Assembly (NCBI GenBank): GCA_903883645.1
Contig: CAISBR010000232.1
Coordinates: forward strand, 1 to 58,950
DNA from: an uncultured Myxococcales bacterium
Lineage (GTDB): Bacteria; Myxococcota_A; UBA9042
Length of the DNA: 58,950 bases
Direction of reading: 5' to 3'
This document shows, one piece after another, positions 9,046 to 20,000 of the stretch. Position 1 is the stretch's first letter, and each line of letters starts with the position of its first letter. The notes under the pieces were generated by a model, which was given only the letters and a program-made list of their open reading frames with translations, was not told the origin of the DNA and made no database searches. The translations under genes and the position numbers were made by a program.

Positions 9046-9672
9046 CTAGTGGCGACGCTTGGCAATTCGATGCAGCGAGGCCTCGATAGCGTCGCGCACA
9101 GCCAGTTCGTCTTCGCGCTCGAGCTGGTCTTCCAAGATGTCCGGCACGCGCCGGTCGTCGAGATCGCCCAAAGCATAGGCCGCAGCCTCGCGAATATACA
9201 CATTTTTGTGCAGCAAATGCTCGCTAAGCACCGCCAGCGCCTCTACACCAAAACCAACGGCCAGAGCGCGCAGCACCACCCGCACCGTACCCACCGATGC
9301 ACCGCGGGCACGCAAGGCCTCCATCAGCACCGCCCGACTCGAACCGTTCGGAAAGTACTGCAGCCACGCCAAAGCGCGTTGCCGAATGGCGATCTCGCCC
9401 CCGACGGCGGTAGCCAACTCGATCAAAATTGCGGGAACATCGGCGCCCAACCGAGCCAGGGCCGGCCCATCAACCTTGGGATGGGGAGCGCGCAAAAGCT
9501 GCATTAGCGCTGAGGTTTGCGCATCGCGCCCGGGCCGCTCATCGGCACTCGCGCGCGGCAATGGCGCAGCAAAAGCCAGAAGCAGCATCACCGCAAGAAC
9601 CCGCCCAAACCCCGCCAGCCGCTGTGGCCAGGACACACGCGGAACGTGGAGCAACTGCAACTGTATCGGCAT
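9046..9672 (-). CDS. Exported HEAT-repeat protein
   Basis: The protein has 208 aa. I prefer the ATG at 9672, which has GAGG 9 nt upstream, over the ATG at 9681, where GAGG abuts the codon. The N-terminus is a signal peptide (hydrophobic VLAVMLLLAFAAPLP, likely cut at ASA). The rest is helical HEAT/PBS-lyase-like repeats, for example LLHKNVYIREAAAYALGDLDDRRVPDILEDQLE. Such repeats usually mediate protein contacts; no catalytic residues are apparent. It lies between the M16 peptidase operon and dapA on the same strand, 132 bp after the M16 gene, and may be transcribed with either. Confidence 0.75.
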   Translation of the reverse strand: MPIQLQLLHVPRVSWPQRLAGFGRVLAVMLLLAFAAPLPRASADERPGRDAQTSALMQLLRAPHPKVDGPALARLGADVPAILIELATAVGGEIAIRQRALAWLQYFPNGSSRAVLMEALRARGASVGTVRVVLRALAVGFGVEALAVLSEHLLHKNVYIREAAAYALGDLDDRRVPDILEDQLEREDELAVRDAIEASLHRIAKRRH

Positions 9673-9804
9673 TGCCAGCATCCTCAGGGCACAGCGCGAG
9701 CGAGATGCGCTGCCGGAGAAGTGTAGCGCGCAATCGTGCTGGTCGCTACCGGCCGCCCATCGATCCGCGCCTTCTTGCTACCCAATTCGCGGCATTTACC
9801 CGCC

Positions 9805-12800
9805 TCAAGGCAAGCTGTCTGTCGCCGTTGCGGCCTGCCCAGGCGCTACCGCCGGCGCCGCGGCCTGGCGCTGCACCTCGGCGCGCAGACGGCGGTCCGT
9901 CAGATCATAGGTAAAGTACGCGATGGCCTTGTACCGCTTGGCCGACTCGGGTGTCAGCTGACCTTGGGTCACCAGTGCATCGACTTCGGTCATAAACTTC
10001 AAGACATCGGCCGCAGCCACCGCCAGGTCGCGCACCGTCACTGGGGGGCTAAGCTCAACGAGGCTCGCCACTTCGGTCTCGTCCGTGCAGGTCTGCAATG
10101 CCGATCGGGCACCGTGCGTCCCCAGCGCCTTCAGCCCCGCCACGGCCAGCACCTTGCCCATCGGGTTGCGCCCGGCCAGCCCGGCCAGCAGCGCGGACTC
10201 GGCATCGTTGCCCAAAGGCCCAATAAACTCGCGGGCTAATAGAGCCATTGCCTGCTTGGGCTCCAGGTTACGGAACGCGGGCTGCCGGTAGTGATCGTCG
10301 GCCACCAAGTCGGAAAGCACGCGGCGCAGACCCGCAACTCCCCGATACGTAATCAGATACTCGGCAGCGAACCAGCGGTCATCGGCATTGCGCATGGCGA
10401 GCAGATTCTCGAAGTGCGCTTCGACCTTGCCGAATTGCTCGCGCAGCGGACTAGGGTTACCCGTCGCCAGCGTCTCGGTCAGCTGCCGCAGCGTCTTCAT
10501 CACCGCCACGGCCGTCGCCTTGCGAGCCGGCTCGTCGGAACGTTCGACGCTGGCGTGCATATCGAGCAGCAACACGAGGGCATCGATACCGGCGAGATTG
10601 CCCAAGATATCGAGGTCTTGTTGCACTGGCACACCGCCGTGCAGCAGCAAATAGCGGTAGCCACGCACCAGCGCTCGCAACGCCTCGGGCGTACCCGCTG
10701 ACTGCAAGGCATGAGCCGCCTCGAGGTGACGAACCCCAGCCGCAATCCACTGTTCTAAGGCTTCGGGCGCCGCGGCCCCCAAATAAGCCACATCGCCGGG
10801 GTCCAGGCGCGACTCGGCCAAAGTGCGGATCTCGTCGGCAGACTTGCCCGCTTCGACACCAGCAAAGGCCCATTGTGCAACAGCAGTGAGCACTTGCGTA
10901 CTCTGCTCGCTGTTCAAGTCGTGGTCGCCATCGGTGCGGGTGGTCGCCAGCGCAAGCAAGACGGCGTGGGCGTGGTGCTGCACCTTCACATCGGGATCAG
11001 CCAGGTTTTTGCGCAGTTCCGCGACCAGGGCCGGCGCCAGCGCGGTCTTCCAGTCGGCGATCGCTCGCGCCGCTGTGGGCACCTGGGCAAACGCCGGCCC
11101 GCGCGCCGCCGCCGCCAATGCCAAGGCGCGAAAGGCCAAATTACGCTGCAATTCTGAGGCATAACGCCCCGCAGCGACCAGACCGGGCGGCGCCTTGGCC
11201 CACGCGGCAAACGCCTCAGCGCGGCCGTGGTCGCCCATCTCCGCATCCGCCCCCAGCAGCACGGCCTGAACCTGCCCTTGGGCGGTCTGCTGCACGATGC
11301 GCCGGCACGCGGCGTCGATCCCCGGTCGCAGTTGCGCCAGCGGACCCACCAACACCGACGCGCGCCCACCTGCCGCGATCGCCGACACCGTCGCCTCGAC
11401 CACTTGATCGCCCGTCACATTTTGCAGCGTTTCTGCATAGTTCTTCCACACGTCGCGGTCCAGGCCGTACATCGCCTCCGCGGTCACAAACTCGGCCACT
11501 TGGTCGGGACCAGCCAGGGCGAGGCCGAACTGCCCGGCCAAATAACGCGTCGCATCAGCCAGTTCTGCAGTCTGCGGCGCTTCGCGGCGAGCGCGTAGCA
11601 CATGCTCGTCGATGGCTAGCAGGGCCTCGCCGACGGCATCGCTGCGCACCTGCGAGTTGACCGCCCACCGACCGGCATCGCGGCGCCCATCAAAACTAGA
11701 ATAGATACCGTAGGTCAGCCCCCTTTTCTCGCGCAGGTCGGCGAACAGCCGCGACGACGCCGAGCCGCCTAGAATCTGATTGGCCACACTCAGCACGGGC
11801 CAGATCTTGGCGCGCCGCGACGGCGAGGCCGAAACCTGAACCAGCGCGGTCTGTTGCGCCTCGGGCAAGTCGGTCACCCAGCACGTGTCGCCGGTGATGG
11901 CCTGCGGCAAGGCCACGGCGGCAAAGCTACGGCGCAGGGCCAGTTCAGCGGCAAAGGGTCCTTGCAACTGCGGAATAAGACGAGCTAAATCCGTGTCGCC
12001 CACCACCACAAGTGTGGAGCCACCTAGCTGTGCCAGCTGCTGCCAGGCCGCACGCACGTGCTGCAGCTGGATTTTGTCGATTGAATCGAGAGTTGCGCCC
12101 GTAGAGCCGTAGGGATGGTCGGCTCCATAGGCCAGTCGCAGCCCCAGACGGTGCGCCACGGCGGCCGCATCGCCCGCTTCGCTGTGCAATTCAGAACGAT
12201 AGCGCTTCTTCAGATTGTCGAGCGCGCTGGCTTCTAGGCTGGGCTCCGTCAGCATTTCGTGCAAAAGAGCCAAGAACGGAGCGACCTTATGCGCCATGAC
12301 CCGTCCGCTCACCACCGTCGCATCGCTCAACACCTGGACATCGAGGTGCGCACCCAGCTCGCCCAGCGCCGCAGCATAGGCCTGCCCCGGATGGTGCTTG
12401 GTGCCCATGGTCAGCAAATCGCCCGTAAGCTGCGCTGTGCCCTCGGGCCAACGCCCGCCAACTGTCTGCCCTTTAACACTTTTCTTGGCAACAGGCGCCG
12501 CCGCACCGCTCTGCCACTCGGCCGCGCGCCCGCCCGGAATGAGCCAGCGCAGCACTACCACCGGTTGATCGCGCCGTTCAACCAGACGCACGTCGAGCGC
12601 ATCGGCGCCACCCACCTGCACCGACTGGCGCTGCACGACAGGAAAGTGAGCCTCGACGCGACCTTGCACCTCAGGTCGGGCTGGCCAGTCATCGTTCGGC
12701 GCGCCTCCTTCGACCTTGACGCTAAAGTTGTCTTTCTTGGGCGCACTGCAGGCCACCGTTAGGCCCGCCGCCAGCACCGCAACGCCTAGCAACCCAAGCA

Positions 12801-12822
12801 AACGCGGCAGTATTTGCTTCAT
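9805..12822 (-). CDS. M16-family inactive subunit with long C-terminal extension (lipoprotein)
   Basis: The protein has 1005 aa. The start at 12822 is set by GGAGG 5 nt upstream, a 4-bp ATGA overlap with the preceding M16 gene, and a lipoprotein signal (MKQILPRLLGLLG... ending TVAC). Residues ~50-480 match the two-half fold of insulinase-like peptidases, including the second-half Arg/Tyr motif REKRGLTYGIYSSF, but I find no HxxEH zinc motif, so this should be the non-catalytic partner of the upstream subunit. The last ~500 residues are not typical of M16; they are Ala/Leu-rich and helical, with HEAT-like segments (LLAGLAGRNPMGKVLAVAG). The fusion may anchor the heterodimer to the membrane or recruit substrate. 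Confidence 0.88.
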   Translation of the reverse strand: MKQILPRLLGLLGVAVLAAGLTVACSAPKKDNFSVKVEGGAPNDDWPARPEVQGRVEAHFPVVQRQSVQVGGADALDVRLVERRDQPVVVLRWLIPGGRAAEWQSGAAAPVAKKSVKGQTVGGRWPEGTAQLTGDLLTMGTKHHPGQAYAAALGELGAHLDVQVLSDATVVSGRVMAHKVAPFLALLHEMLTEPSLEASALDNLKKRYRSELHSEAGDAAAVAHRLGLRLAYGADHPYGSTGATLDSIDKIQLQHVRAAWQQLAQLGGSTLVVVGDTDLARLIPQLQGPFAAELALRRSFAAVALPQAITGDTCWVTDLPEAQQTALVQVSASPSRRAKIWPVLSVANQILGGSASSRLFADLREKRGLTYGIYSSFDGRRDAGRWAVNSQVRSDAVGEALLAIDEHVLRARREAPQTAELADATRYLAGQFGLALAGPDQVAEFVTAEAMYGLDRDVWKNYAETLQNVTGDQVVEATVSAIAAGGRASVLVGPLAQLRPGIDAACRRIVQQTAQGQVQAVLLGADAEMGDHGRAEAFAAWAKAPPGLVAAGRYASELQRNLAFRALALAAAARGPAFAQVPTAARAIADWKTALAPALVAELRKNLADPDVKVQHHAHAVLLALATTRTDGDHDLNSEQSTQVLTAVAQWAFAGVEAGKSADEIRTLAESRLDPGDVAYLGAAAPEALEQWIAAGVRHLEAAHALQSAGTPEALRALVRGYRYLLLHGGVPVQQDLDILGNLAGIDALVLLLDMHASVERSDEPARKATAVAVMKTLRQLTETLATGNPSPLREQFGKVEAHFENLLAMRNADDRWFAAEYLITYRGVAGLRRVLSDLVADDHYRQPAFRNLEPKQAMALLAREFIGPLGNDAESALLAGLAGRNPMGKVLAVAGLKALGTHGARSALQTCTDETEVASLVELSPPVTVRDLAVAAADVLKFMTEVDALVTQGQLTPESAKRYKAIAYFTYDLTDRRLRAEVQRQAAAPAVAPGQAATATDSLP

Positions 12823-14405
12823 TTGGCCTCCGGAGCGCTGGGCGAAGCGGCCTGCGGTAGGGTTGCTGCTGTTGCGGCGTCGGGAAGGGCAACTGGCGAT
12901 ACAACCACACGTTTTGCATCGGCTTCTTCTTTCGCGCGCTGTGCCACCAATGCCTTTTCGCCCTTGACGACCCACTCGGGCTTGCCGGCGGTCTTGGCAG
13001 GGAGCCAACTAGCTGGAATCGCGTCGATCTCAACCTGTCGGTCCCAAGTGAGGTACTGGCGCGCCACCCGCTGCACATCCGCCGCAGTCACGGCCCGGTA
13101 GCGCGGCAGCAACTCGGCTACCTTGCCGGCATCACCCAACCAAGTTTCGAATTGCGCTAACAATTCTGCCCGAACCTCGGGCTTCGTCGCCGCTTCGATC
13201 CAGGCCGCCTCAAAGGCGAGACGGGCGCGCTGCAGTTCGGCGTCGCTCACTCCGTGCAGGGCAATGGCCAACAGCTCTTCGCCAATGCGCTTTTTCACCT
13301 CGACCAGCGCCGCCGGGCTCCCGTTGGCGAGCTCGGCCGACACATGGAAAAGGTCCGCATCACGCCGGCCATGGGTACCCGCAAAGTATGACACAGCCAG
13401 CGGTTTTTCGCGGACCAGTCGCTTCTCGAGACGACTCGACTCATCGCCGCCCAGCACTTGCCCCAAAAGATCGAGGGCGCAGGAGTCCGTCGCAGGGTAA
13501 GCCGGCACGCGCCACGCCACATGCACCGCCGCGGACTTGGCCAGCGGGTCGGGGACGCTCAGCGCAACATGGCCCGCGGGCTCCGCTTCTTTGCGTTCAG
13601 TGTGCTTGGGGTCGCCGCGCCGCAGCACCTTGGCCAGCGTGTCGGCCAGGAGCGGCCGCGCTTGCTCCACGTCGATATCGCCCGACAGCACCACCACGCA
13701 ATTGCTGGGCGAATACCAGTGCTTCCAGAACTCGACAAAGTCTTGCAGCGGCGCTTTCTGCAGATCTTCGGCGCTACCAATCGTTGGGTGCCCCATCTCC
13801 CAGCTCGCGAACGTCTTGGCCTCGACCTCGAGCGATGCCCGGGCAAGCGGCTGATTATCAATGCGTTCAGCCATCTCTGCCAGCACAGCTTGGCGCTGGT
13901 TGTCTACGTTCTTTTGGTCGATGCCCAGGTGCTCGAAACGGTCGGCCTCGAGCCACAGCGCGAGCTGCAGCGCCGGTCGCGGCACCACCTCGTAGTACCA
14001 CGTGCGGTCGGCCGACGTGTTGGCGTTGACCTCGGCCCCCTGCGCCTCGAGTCGGCCAATATGCTCCATCTTTCCAGAGTGTTTTGACCCCTGGAACATC
14101 ATGTGCTCAAAGAAGTGCGCGAGGCCCGATTTGCCGGCCACTTCGTCGCGCGAGCCCACATCGACCAGGATGCCCAGCGCGACAATCGGCGCCGACCGGT
14201 CGGTGTGCACCACCACTCGCATGCCATTGTCGAGCACAAAACGCTGTACTGGCCATGGCTTAGGCAGCGATGGCGACAATTCTGGCGCGGCTTGCGGTGC
14301 GGGTTTTGGCGGCGCTTTCTTGGCGGCCAACGCCGGCATCGCCAAGGCCAGCAGCGCAAGCAGCACAGCGAATGTGCGAAAGGCCCAACTTTTCATGCAG
14401 TTCAT
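12819..14405 (-). CDS. M16-family zinc metallopeptidase (catalytic subunit)
   Basis: The protein has 528 aa. It has a Sec signal peptide (MNCMKSWAFRTFAVLLALLA... cut near ALA) and then a Lys/Pro/Ala linker. The inverted zinc motif HFFEH (His97, Glu100, His101) is intact, with the expected distal Glu177 in RQAVLAE, so this is an active insulinase/PqqL/YmxG-like peptidase, probably periplasmic. GGAG 7 nt before the 14405 ATG fixes the start. Its stop overlaps the ATG of the inactive partner by 4 bp, implying coupled translation and a heterodimer, as is common for bacterial M16B pairs. The C-terminus is an Ala/Pro-rich tail. The substrate is unknown. Confidence 0.93.
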   Translation of the reverse strand: MNCMKSWAFRTFAVLLALLALAMPALAAKKAPPKPAPQAAPELSPSLPKPWPVQRFVLDNGMRVVVHTDRSAPIVALGILVDVGSRDEVAGKSGLAHFFEHMMFQGSKHSGKMEHIGRLEAQGAEVNANTSADRTWYYEVVPRPALQLALWLEADRFEHLGIDQKNVDNQRQAVLAEMAERIDNQPLARASLEVEAKTFASWEMGHPTIGSAEDLQKAPLQDFVEFWKHWYSPSNCVVVLSGDIDVEQARPLLADTLAKVLRRGDPKHTERKEAEPAGHVALSVPDPLAKSAAVHVAWRVPAYPATDSCALDLLGQVLGGDESSRLEKRLVREKPLAVSYFAGTHGRRDADLFHVSAELANGSPAALVEVKKRIGEELLAIALHGVSDAELQRARLAFEAAWIEAATKPEVRAELLAQFETWLGDAGKVAELLPRYRAVTAADVQRVARQYLTWDRQVEIDAIPASWLPAKTAGKPEWVVKGEKALVAQRAKEEADAKRVVVSPVALPDAATAATLPQAASPSAPEAK

Positions 14406-14526
14406 AGATTCTCCGCGTCAGAGGGCGCAGACACACAGAGCGAGGGTAGCATCGACGAGTGCGTCGGCCAAATTCCACAGATCGCAAGACCTTGCCGTTT
14501 ATGCCGAGCGCGCCTAGTGTTCCGCC

Positions 14527-15219
14527 ATGATCGCTGCCGGGCTGCCCATTCTTTTCGACCGCGACGGCCTGCTGGCGGTGGCAAAGCCGCCCGGTCTGCC
14601 GGTGCATCCCACCCGCGATCTGCAGCGGCCGAGCGTACTTGGGCTGCTGCAGCGCGCCTACCCTACGCAACACATTGGGCTCGTGCATCGCCTGGATGTG
14701 GATACCACGGGCGTGCTGCTGCTGACGCGCGACAAGGCGCTGCAAGCCGAGCTTGGGCGGGCGTTTGCCGAGCGGCGCGTGCACAAGACCTACGTGGCGC
14801 TGTGCGAAGGGCGGCTGGAAGCGAGCTTGCCACTGGCGATCCACAACTACCTAAAGCCTCAAAAGCTGAGCGGAATCGAGCGGATGGTCGCGGTGCGCAG
14901 TGGCGGCGAGGTGGCGCGCTCGACGGTGGTGGCAGTGCGCAATGGGGTACAACTGTGCGCGGTGGTGGTGCAGCCCGAGACGGGGCGACGTCATCAAATT
15001 CGCGCGCATTTGAGCGGACTTGGCACCCCTCTGTGCGGCGATCGGCTGTATGGGGCCAAGGGCCGGCCGCCGGCGCCGCGGGTGATGCTGCACGCTTGGC
15101 ACATTGAGCTACCGCACCCGCAGACGGGTGAGAAGCTGCTGATTTCGTGTGCGATTCCAGACAACTTTGCGCAGTTCGCCCGCCAGCACGACCTGCCGCT
15201 CGCCGACCTCTGGCCATAG
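14527..15219 (+). CDS. RluA-family RNA pseudouridine synthase
   Basis: The protein has 230 aa and converts selected uridines in rRNA or tRNA to pseudouridine. The catalytic motif HRLDVDTTG carries Asp57; QPETGRRHQIRAHL is the conserved RluA family motif, and LCGDRLYG follows. There is no S4 RNA-binding domain, so it resembles the short RluA/TruC/RluE-like forms; the exact target cannot be read from sequence. No Shine-Dalgarno is evident before the 14527 ATG, and a leaderless transcript is possible. It is divergent from the M16 operon (121 bp apart) and 57 bp upstream of aspS. Confidence 0.9.
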   Translation: MIAAGLPILFDRDGLLAVAKPPGLPVHPTRDLQRPSVLGLLQRAYPTQHIGLVHRLDVDTTGVLLLTRDKALQAELGRAFAERRVHKTYVALCEGRLEASLPLAIHNYLKPQKLSGIERMVAVRSGGEVARSTVVAVRNGVQLCAVVVQPETGRRHQIRAHLSGLGTPLCGDRLYGAKGRPPAPRVMLHAWHIELPHPQTGEKLLISCAIPDNFAQFARQHDLPLADLWP

Positions 15220-15276
15220 CCCCGCAAACCCCCTATGCTATCGCCCGCTCGCGCTGGGGCGCGCCAGGAACTTACT

Positions 15277-17058
15277 ATGTCGAATCTGCTTGCAATTCAT
15301 CCTCGTACGCAACTTAACGGCACCTTTCGCGGCACCGATATCGGTCGCGAAGTTACGGTGACGGGCTGGGTGCAGGCCTATCGCCACCACGGCGGCGTGA
15401 TGTTCGTCGATCTGCGCGATCGCAGTGGTTTCGTGCAGTTGCATTGCGAGACCGATCGCCCAGAGGTGTACGCCCTGGCCATGACGCTGCGGCCCGAGTG
15501 GGTGATCGCCGCGCGCGGCAAGGTGATTTCGCGAGGCGGCAACAGCAATAGCAAGATCCCTACCGGCGAGATCGAGGTCGAGGTCTACCAGCTCGAAGTG
15601 CTGAGCGAGGCCCTTACGCCGCCCTTCGAGATCAAAGACGGCGTGAATGCGAACGACGATTTACGCTTGCAGTACCGTTACTTGGACCTACGGCGCCCCG
15701 AGCTGACGAAGAACTTTGCGCTGCGCTCGGCGGTCACGCAGTCGACGCGGACGTACTTTATCGATCACGGCTTCTTGGAGCTGGAGACGCCGATTCTGAC
15801 CAAGTCGACCCCAGAGGGTGCGCGCGATTACCTCGTGCCCAGCCGCGTGCACCCCGGTCAATTCTATGCACTTCCGCAGTCGCCACAGCAGTTTAAGCAG
15901 CTTTTGATGATGGCGGGTATGGACCGCTATATGCAGATCTGCCGCTGTTTTCGCGACGAGGATCTGCGCGCCGATCGCCAGCCCGAATTCACCCAGCTCG
16001 ATCTTGAGATGTCGTTTGTGTCGCGCCAGCAGCTTTGGGACCTGCTCGAAGGCTATGTGGCGCGAATCTGGAGCGAAGTTCTGGGGTACGACGTGCCGCG
16101 CCCGCTGCCGCGCATGAGCTTTGCCGAAGCGATGGACAAGTACGGCTGCGACAAGCCCGACCTGCGCTTTGGTCTGCCGCTGTTCGACGCGACGGAGACG
16201 CTGCGCGGCCGCACCGAATTCCGTGTGTTTGCTGGCGCTTTGGAGTCGGGTGGCATGATCAAGGCGCTGCCACTTCCCGACGGCTCGGCGTTTACGCGCA
16301 AGGACTTGGACGACCTGTTGCCCAAAGAAGCCGCGTACTTTGGTGCCAAGGGCGTGGCCTGGGCGCGCATCGGCGACGACGGTACCTGGAGCGGCCCGGT
16401 GGCCAAGGGCCTAAGCGACGAGCTAAAGGCCGAGCTGGCGCAGAAGATGGGTGTGGGTCCCAAGGCGCTGATTTTGTTCGTGGCCGACAAAGCTTCGGTG
16501 GCGAACGGTGCCTGCTCGCGGCTGCGGCTGGTGGCGGGCGAACGCCTGGGCCTGCTCGACAAAAGCAAGTGGGCGTTCGTGTGGGTCACCGACTTCCCGA
16601 TGTTCGACTACGATGACGAGGAAAAACGCTGGGTTGCCATGCATCACCCCTTTACCTCGCCGCTGCTGGACCACATGGACAAGCTGCAGAGCGACCCGGG
16701 CAGCGTGCTGGCGCAGGCCTACGACTTGGTCGTGAACGGCATCGAGCTGGGCGGCGGTTCGATCCGTATCCACCAAAGCAACGTGCAGGCCAAGGTCTTC
16801 TCGCTGCTGGGTCTGAGCGACGAGGATATTCGCAGCAAATTCGGCTTCTTTGTCGACGCGCTGAAGTACGGCACCCCGCCGCACGGCGGCATCGCGCTGG
16901 GTCTCGACCGGCTAATCATGCTGCTGACGGGCGCGGATAGTCTGCGCGATGTCATCGCCTTCCCCAAAACTTCGCGGGCGACGGACCTGATGAGCGACGC
17001 GCCGTGTGCGGTGGATGGCAAGCAACTGCGCGAGCTTGGTATCGCAATTACCGAGTAA
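15277..17058 (+). CDS. aspS: Aspartyl-tRNA synthetase, bacterial type
   Basis: The protein has 593 aa, the usual bacterial length including the GAD insertion. I chose the ATG at 15277 (AGGAA ~7 nt upstream) over an in-frame ATG at 15235. It has an N-terminal OB anticodon-binding fold ([15 protein letters not shown]), then the class II core: [14 protein letters not shown], motif 2 with [16 protein letters not shown], and motif 3 [14 protein letters not shown]. His38 in RHHGG sits where non-discriminating AspRS enzymes carry His and discriminating ones Leu, so it may also charge tRNA-Asn, with Asn made later by GatCAB. A hairpin follows the stop. Confidence 0.97.
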   Translation: MSNLLAIHPRTQLNGTFRGTDIGREVTVTGWVQAYRHHGGVMFVDLRDRSGFVQLHCETDRPEVYALAMTLRPEWVIAARGKVISRGGNSNSKIPTGEIEVEVYQLEVLSEALTPPFEIKDGVNANDDLRLQYRYLDLRRPELTKNFALRSAVTQSTRTYFIDHGFLELETPILTKSTPEGARDYLVPSRVHPGQFYALPQSPQQFKQLLMMAGMDRYMQICRCFRDEDLRADRQPEFTQLDLEMSFVSRQQLWDLLEGYVARIWSEVLGYDVPRPLPRMSFAEAMDKYGCDKPDLRFGLPLFDATETLRGRTEFRVFAGALESGGMIKALPLPDGSAFTRKDLDDLLPKEAAYFGAKGVAWARIGDDGTWSGPVAKGLSDELKAELAQKMGVGPKALILFVADKASVANGACSRLRLVAGERLGLLDKSKWAFVWVTDFPMFDYDDEEKRWVAMHHPFTSPLLDHMDKLQSDPGSVLAQAYDLVVNGIELGGGSIRIHQSNVQAKVFSLLGLSDEDIRSKFGFFVDALKYGTPPHGGIALGLDRLIMLLTGADSLRDVIAFPKTSRATDLMSDAPCAVDGKQLRELGIAITE

Positions 17059-17065
17059 ATTCAGG

Positions 17066-17092
17066 CAGTAGACACGAGGGTGCTTCGTGTCG
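17066..17092. repeat. 27-bp hairpin element, copy 1
   Basis: It contains a perfect 7-bp stem GACACGA / TCGTGTC (17071-17077, 17085-17091) with a 7-nt loop, lying between the aspS stop and the convergent stop of the Cys-rich lipoprotein gene. It can serve as a bidirectional terminator. A copy with 25/27 identity lies at 21185-21211 in the same orientation. Confidence 0.6.
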
Positions 17093-17098
17093 TGCGGC

Positions 17099-20000
17099 CT
17101 ATGGGCAGACGTGGTTGCCGTTGGCGTCGAGCGCCGGCAGCCACGCGTCGCCATAGCCAAAGCCGAAGGTCGCGGAGCCAACCCCGCGTACCTGAGTGCC
17201 GTTGCCCGCCAGCGCAGACAGCGTCAAACCATTCCAAATTACGGGCGTTCCGCCTACGGGCTGATGCGCGGCGTCGAGCGCGTAGTGGGCCGAGGTGGCC
17301 GGGGCGGTTTGGTAGCCCGCGATAACGCCACCTCCTGGCCGCGGGCCGATGCCAAGTGGCCGCAACCAGCCGAGATTAACCCCCGTGGCTAGGGTCGGCA
17401 GCGACTGCACGGCCGTAAGTTGGCCCGCCGGCGACACAAACACGACGACCGGTGCGAGAACTGCACCAGCCACTTTGCGGCCCAGACCGATCACGACACC
17501 ATCGACGACCGCGAGGGCTGCGATCTCGTCGAGACTGTTGGCTAAGTCGAGCTTCCATAAGGGGCTGCCGTCGCTGCCAAGCGCCATTGCGGCCGGCACG
17601 TCGGGCCACTGGGCGGCCGTCACAGCAAACGTGCCCGCGACCATCGAGACATCGCCCAAGGCCGCAACCGCCACAAAGCTTGGGTTGCCCGTAATCCCCC
17701 AAGTTTTCGTCCAAACCAGCTTGCCGCCCGGGTCGCGGCGCTCGGCCACGGCGCCAGATGGCGCGGAACTGCCGGAGCGATCGCCCACTACGACGCTGTC
17801 GCCGCCCGCCAACACGGTTGCGCCGCGCCAGTGCCCCCAGTAAGCGGGCGTATCGACGAGCCAGGCGGTGGTGCCCGTCGGGCTGACGCGGGCCGAAAAG
17901 ACAGAGGCAAACGGGAGGCCTTGGGGCACGAGGTCGCCCGCGACCAGTGCTCCGCCGTCGGGTGCCGCGGCAAGAAGCGTCACCTGGCGAAAATCCTGCG
18001 GTGAGTCGAGCGACCACTGCCACTGTACCGCGCCCGGGGCACTCACCGACGCGACCCAGGCAGCGTGAACCTCAGTCAGACCATTGTAAGGCAAAGGCAA
18101 TTTAATCTCGCTAACTTGCCGCCCACCGACCAGCCAGCCGCCGCCCGGGCGTGCCGCCAGTGCCGCGCCGAACTCGGGTAGCGAGGTGCCCACGGTCTCT
18201 GCGCCGCCCAGCACGCCTTGGCACTTCGCGCCGCTGCAAACGTCGCCAAAGCTGCACGGGTTGCCGTCGTCGCAGACGCTGCCCTCCGCTTTCAGCACGC
18301 CGATGCAGGTCGAGCCGTCGCATGTGCCTACTAGGCAAACGCTTCCGGCGTCGCAGGGCTGGCCGCTGAGGACCGCGCTGAGGCAAATGCCTTGGGTGCA
18401 CGTAGAGCTCCGGCAGGGCTCGCTGCCGCAGTCGCCGCCATCGTTGCCGACCACGTGCACGCACTGGCTGCCTTGGCACAGGTCAAGGGTGCACACATTG
18501 TTGTCATCGCAAGGGAAACCGCCGCCGGGCACGCCAACGCACAGGCCGCCCTGGCAGCTTGAGGTAGTGCACGCATTGCCGTAGCAGGGTGCGCCGTTTA
18601 GGAATTCACCTTGGCAAATGCCGGCTTTACAGGTGTCGGGGCCGGTGCAACCGCTGCTGTCGTTGCATGGGATGCCGTCGGCGGCGGCGCCCGCAGTGAG
18701 GCAGAGGCCCGCCTTGCAGACGGCGGTCTGGCAGGGGTACTGCGGGTTGCCGCAGGTGGCGGTGTCGTCGAACTGGCCCATGCAGTACTTGCTGGGCTGG
18801 CATACATCGCCGATTGTGCACGGATTACTGTCGTCGCACGGCTTGCCGACCGTGGCGGCGAAGAGGCAGTCGCCGGCCTGGCAAACCCCTTCCCAGCAAG
18901 GGCCGCCGGCGTCGCAGAGCCCCGTGGTTATGCCTGTATTCGCGCACTTGCCCCCCTGGCAGGCTTCGAGCGTGCACGGGTTGAAGTCGTTGCATCCACC
19001 TCCCACCGTCGCGGTGGCGAGGCATTTGCCCCCTACGCACGCCTCGTTGGTGCACGGCTCGTCGTCGCTACAGGCGCTGCCATCGGGCGCTGCCTGGCCG
19101 GTGCCCAAGCAAGACCCCTGACTGCATACAAAAACCTGACACGAGTCCTTGCCTTGGCATGGCTTGCCGCTCACGAACACGGTCTGGCACGCGCCAGACT
19201 GGCACACGCCCACGGTGCACGGCTTGCCGCTGTAGCAGGCCGTGCCACTTTGCGGGATGGCCACGCAAGCACCTGCTTTGCAAACGGAATCGTAGCACGC
19301 CGCGCTGTCGCTGCACTTGCCGCCGGTTTGGGCCACGCCGCTGCACTTGCCGCTTGCGCACTGATCGTCGGTCGTGCACGGATTGCCATCGCTGCACGCG
19401 TCGCCCAGGAGCGGTTTGCCCACACACGCGCCGACTTGGCAAGCGTCGTCGCTGGTGCAGGGGTTGCCGTCGTCGCAATGTGGGCCGCTCGTCGGCTTGC
19501 TGGTGCAGGTGCCCGCGTCGCAGGCGCCCACAGAGCACGGCGAGCTTGTTTGGCACGATGTGCCTGTTTTCGCCGCGATTTCTACGCACGCGCCCGCCTT
19601 GCAGACCGCGTCCATGCAGGGCTGCCAGCTGTTGCCGCAGCTACCCGCTTCGTTTACTGGCGCCGCGACACATTGGCCGCCTTGGCAGCTGTAGGCGACG
19701 CACATGGCGCCCGTTGGCCCGCAAACGCCGCTGTCTTCGGGGCTGCCGACGCACTGTCCACTCACACAACTGTCTTTAGTGCAAGGGTTATTGTCGTCAC
19801 AGCTGGGTCCGGTGGCCGCCACGCCCTGGCAACCGCCTTCGGGTCCGCCGCAGGTGTCGCCTGTCGTACAGGGGTTGCCGTCGTCGCAAACGGCTCCTGG
19901 AGCGGGCGTGCCGAGGCATAACCCTTTACTATCACAAGCATCGCTGCTGGTGCACGGCTGACCATCGCTGCACGCGCTGCCTGCCGGTACGGGGACAAAC

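Noticed and set aside
18611..19921. 436-codon plus-strand open frame opposite the second Cys-rich lipoprotein
   Set aside because: Same cause as above: a low-complexity shadow of cysteine-repeat codons.
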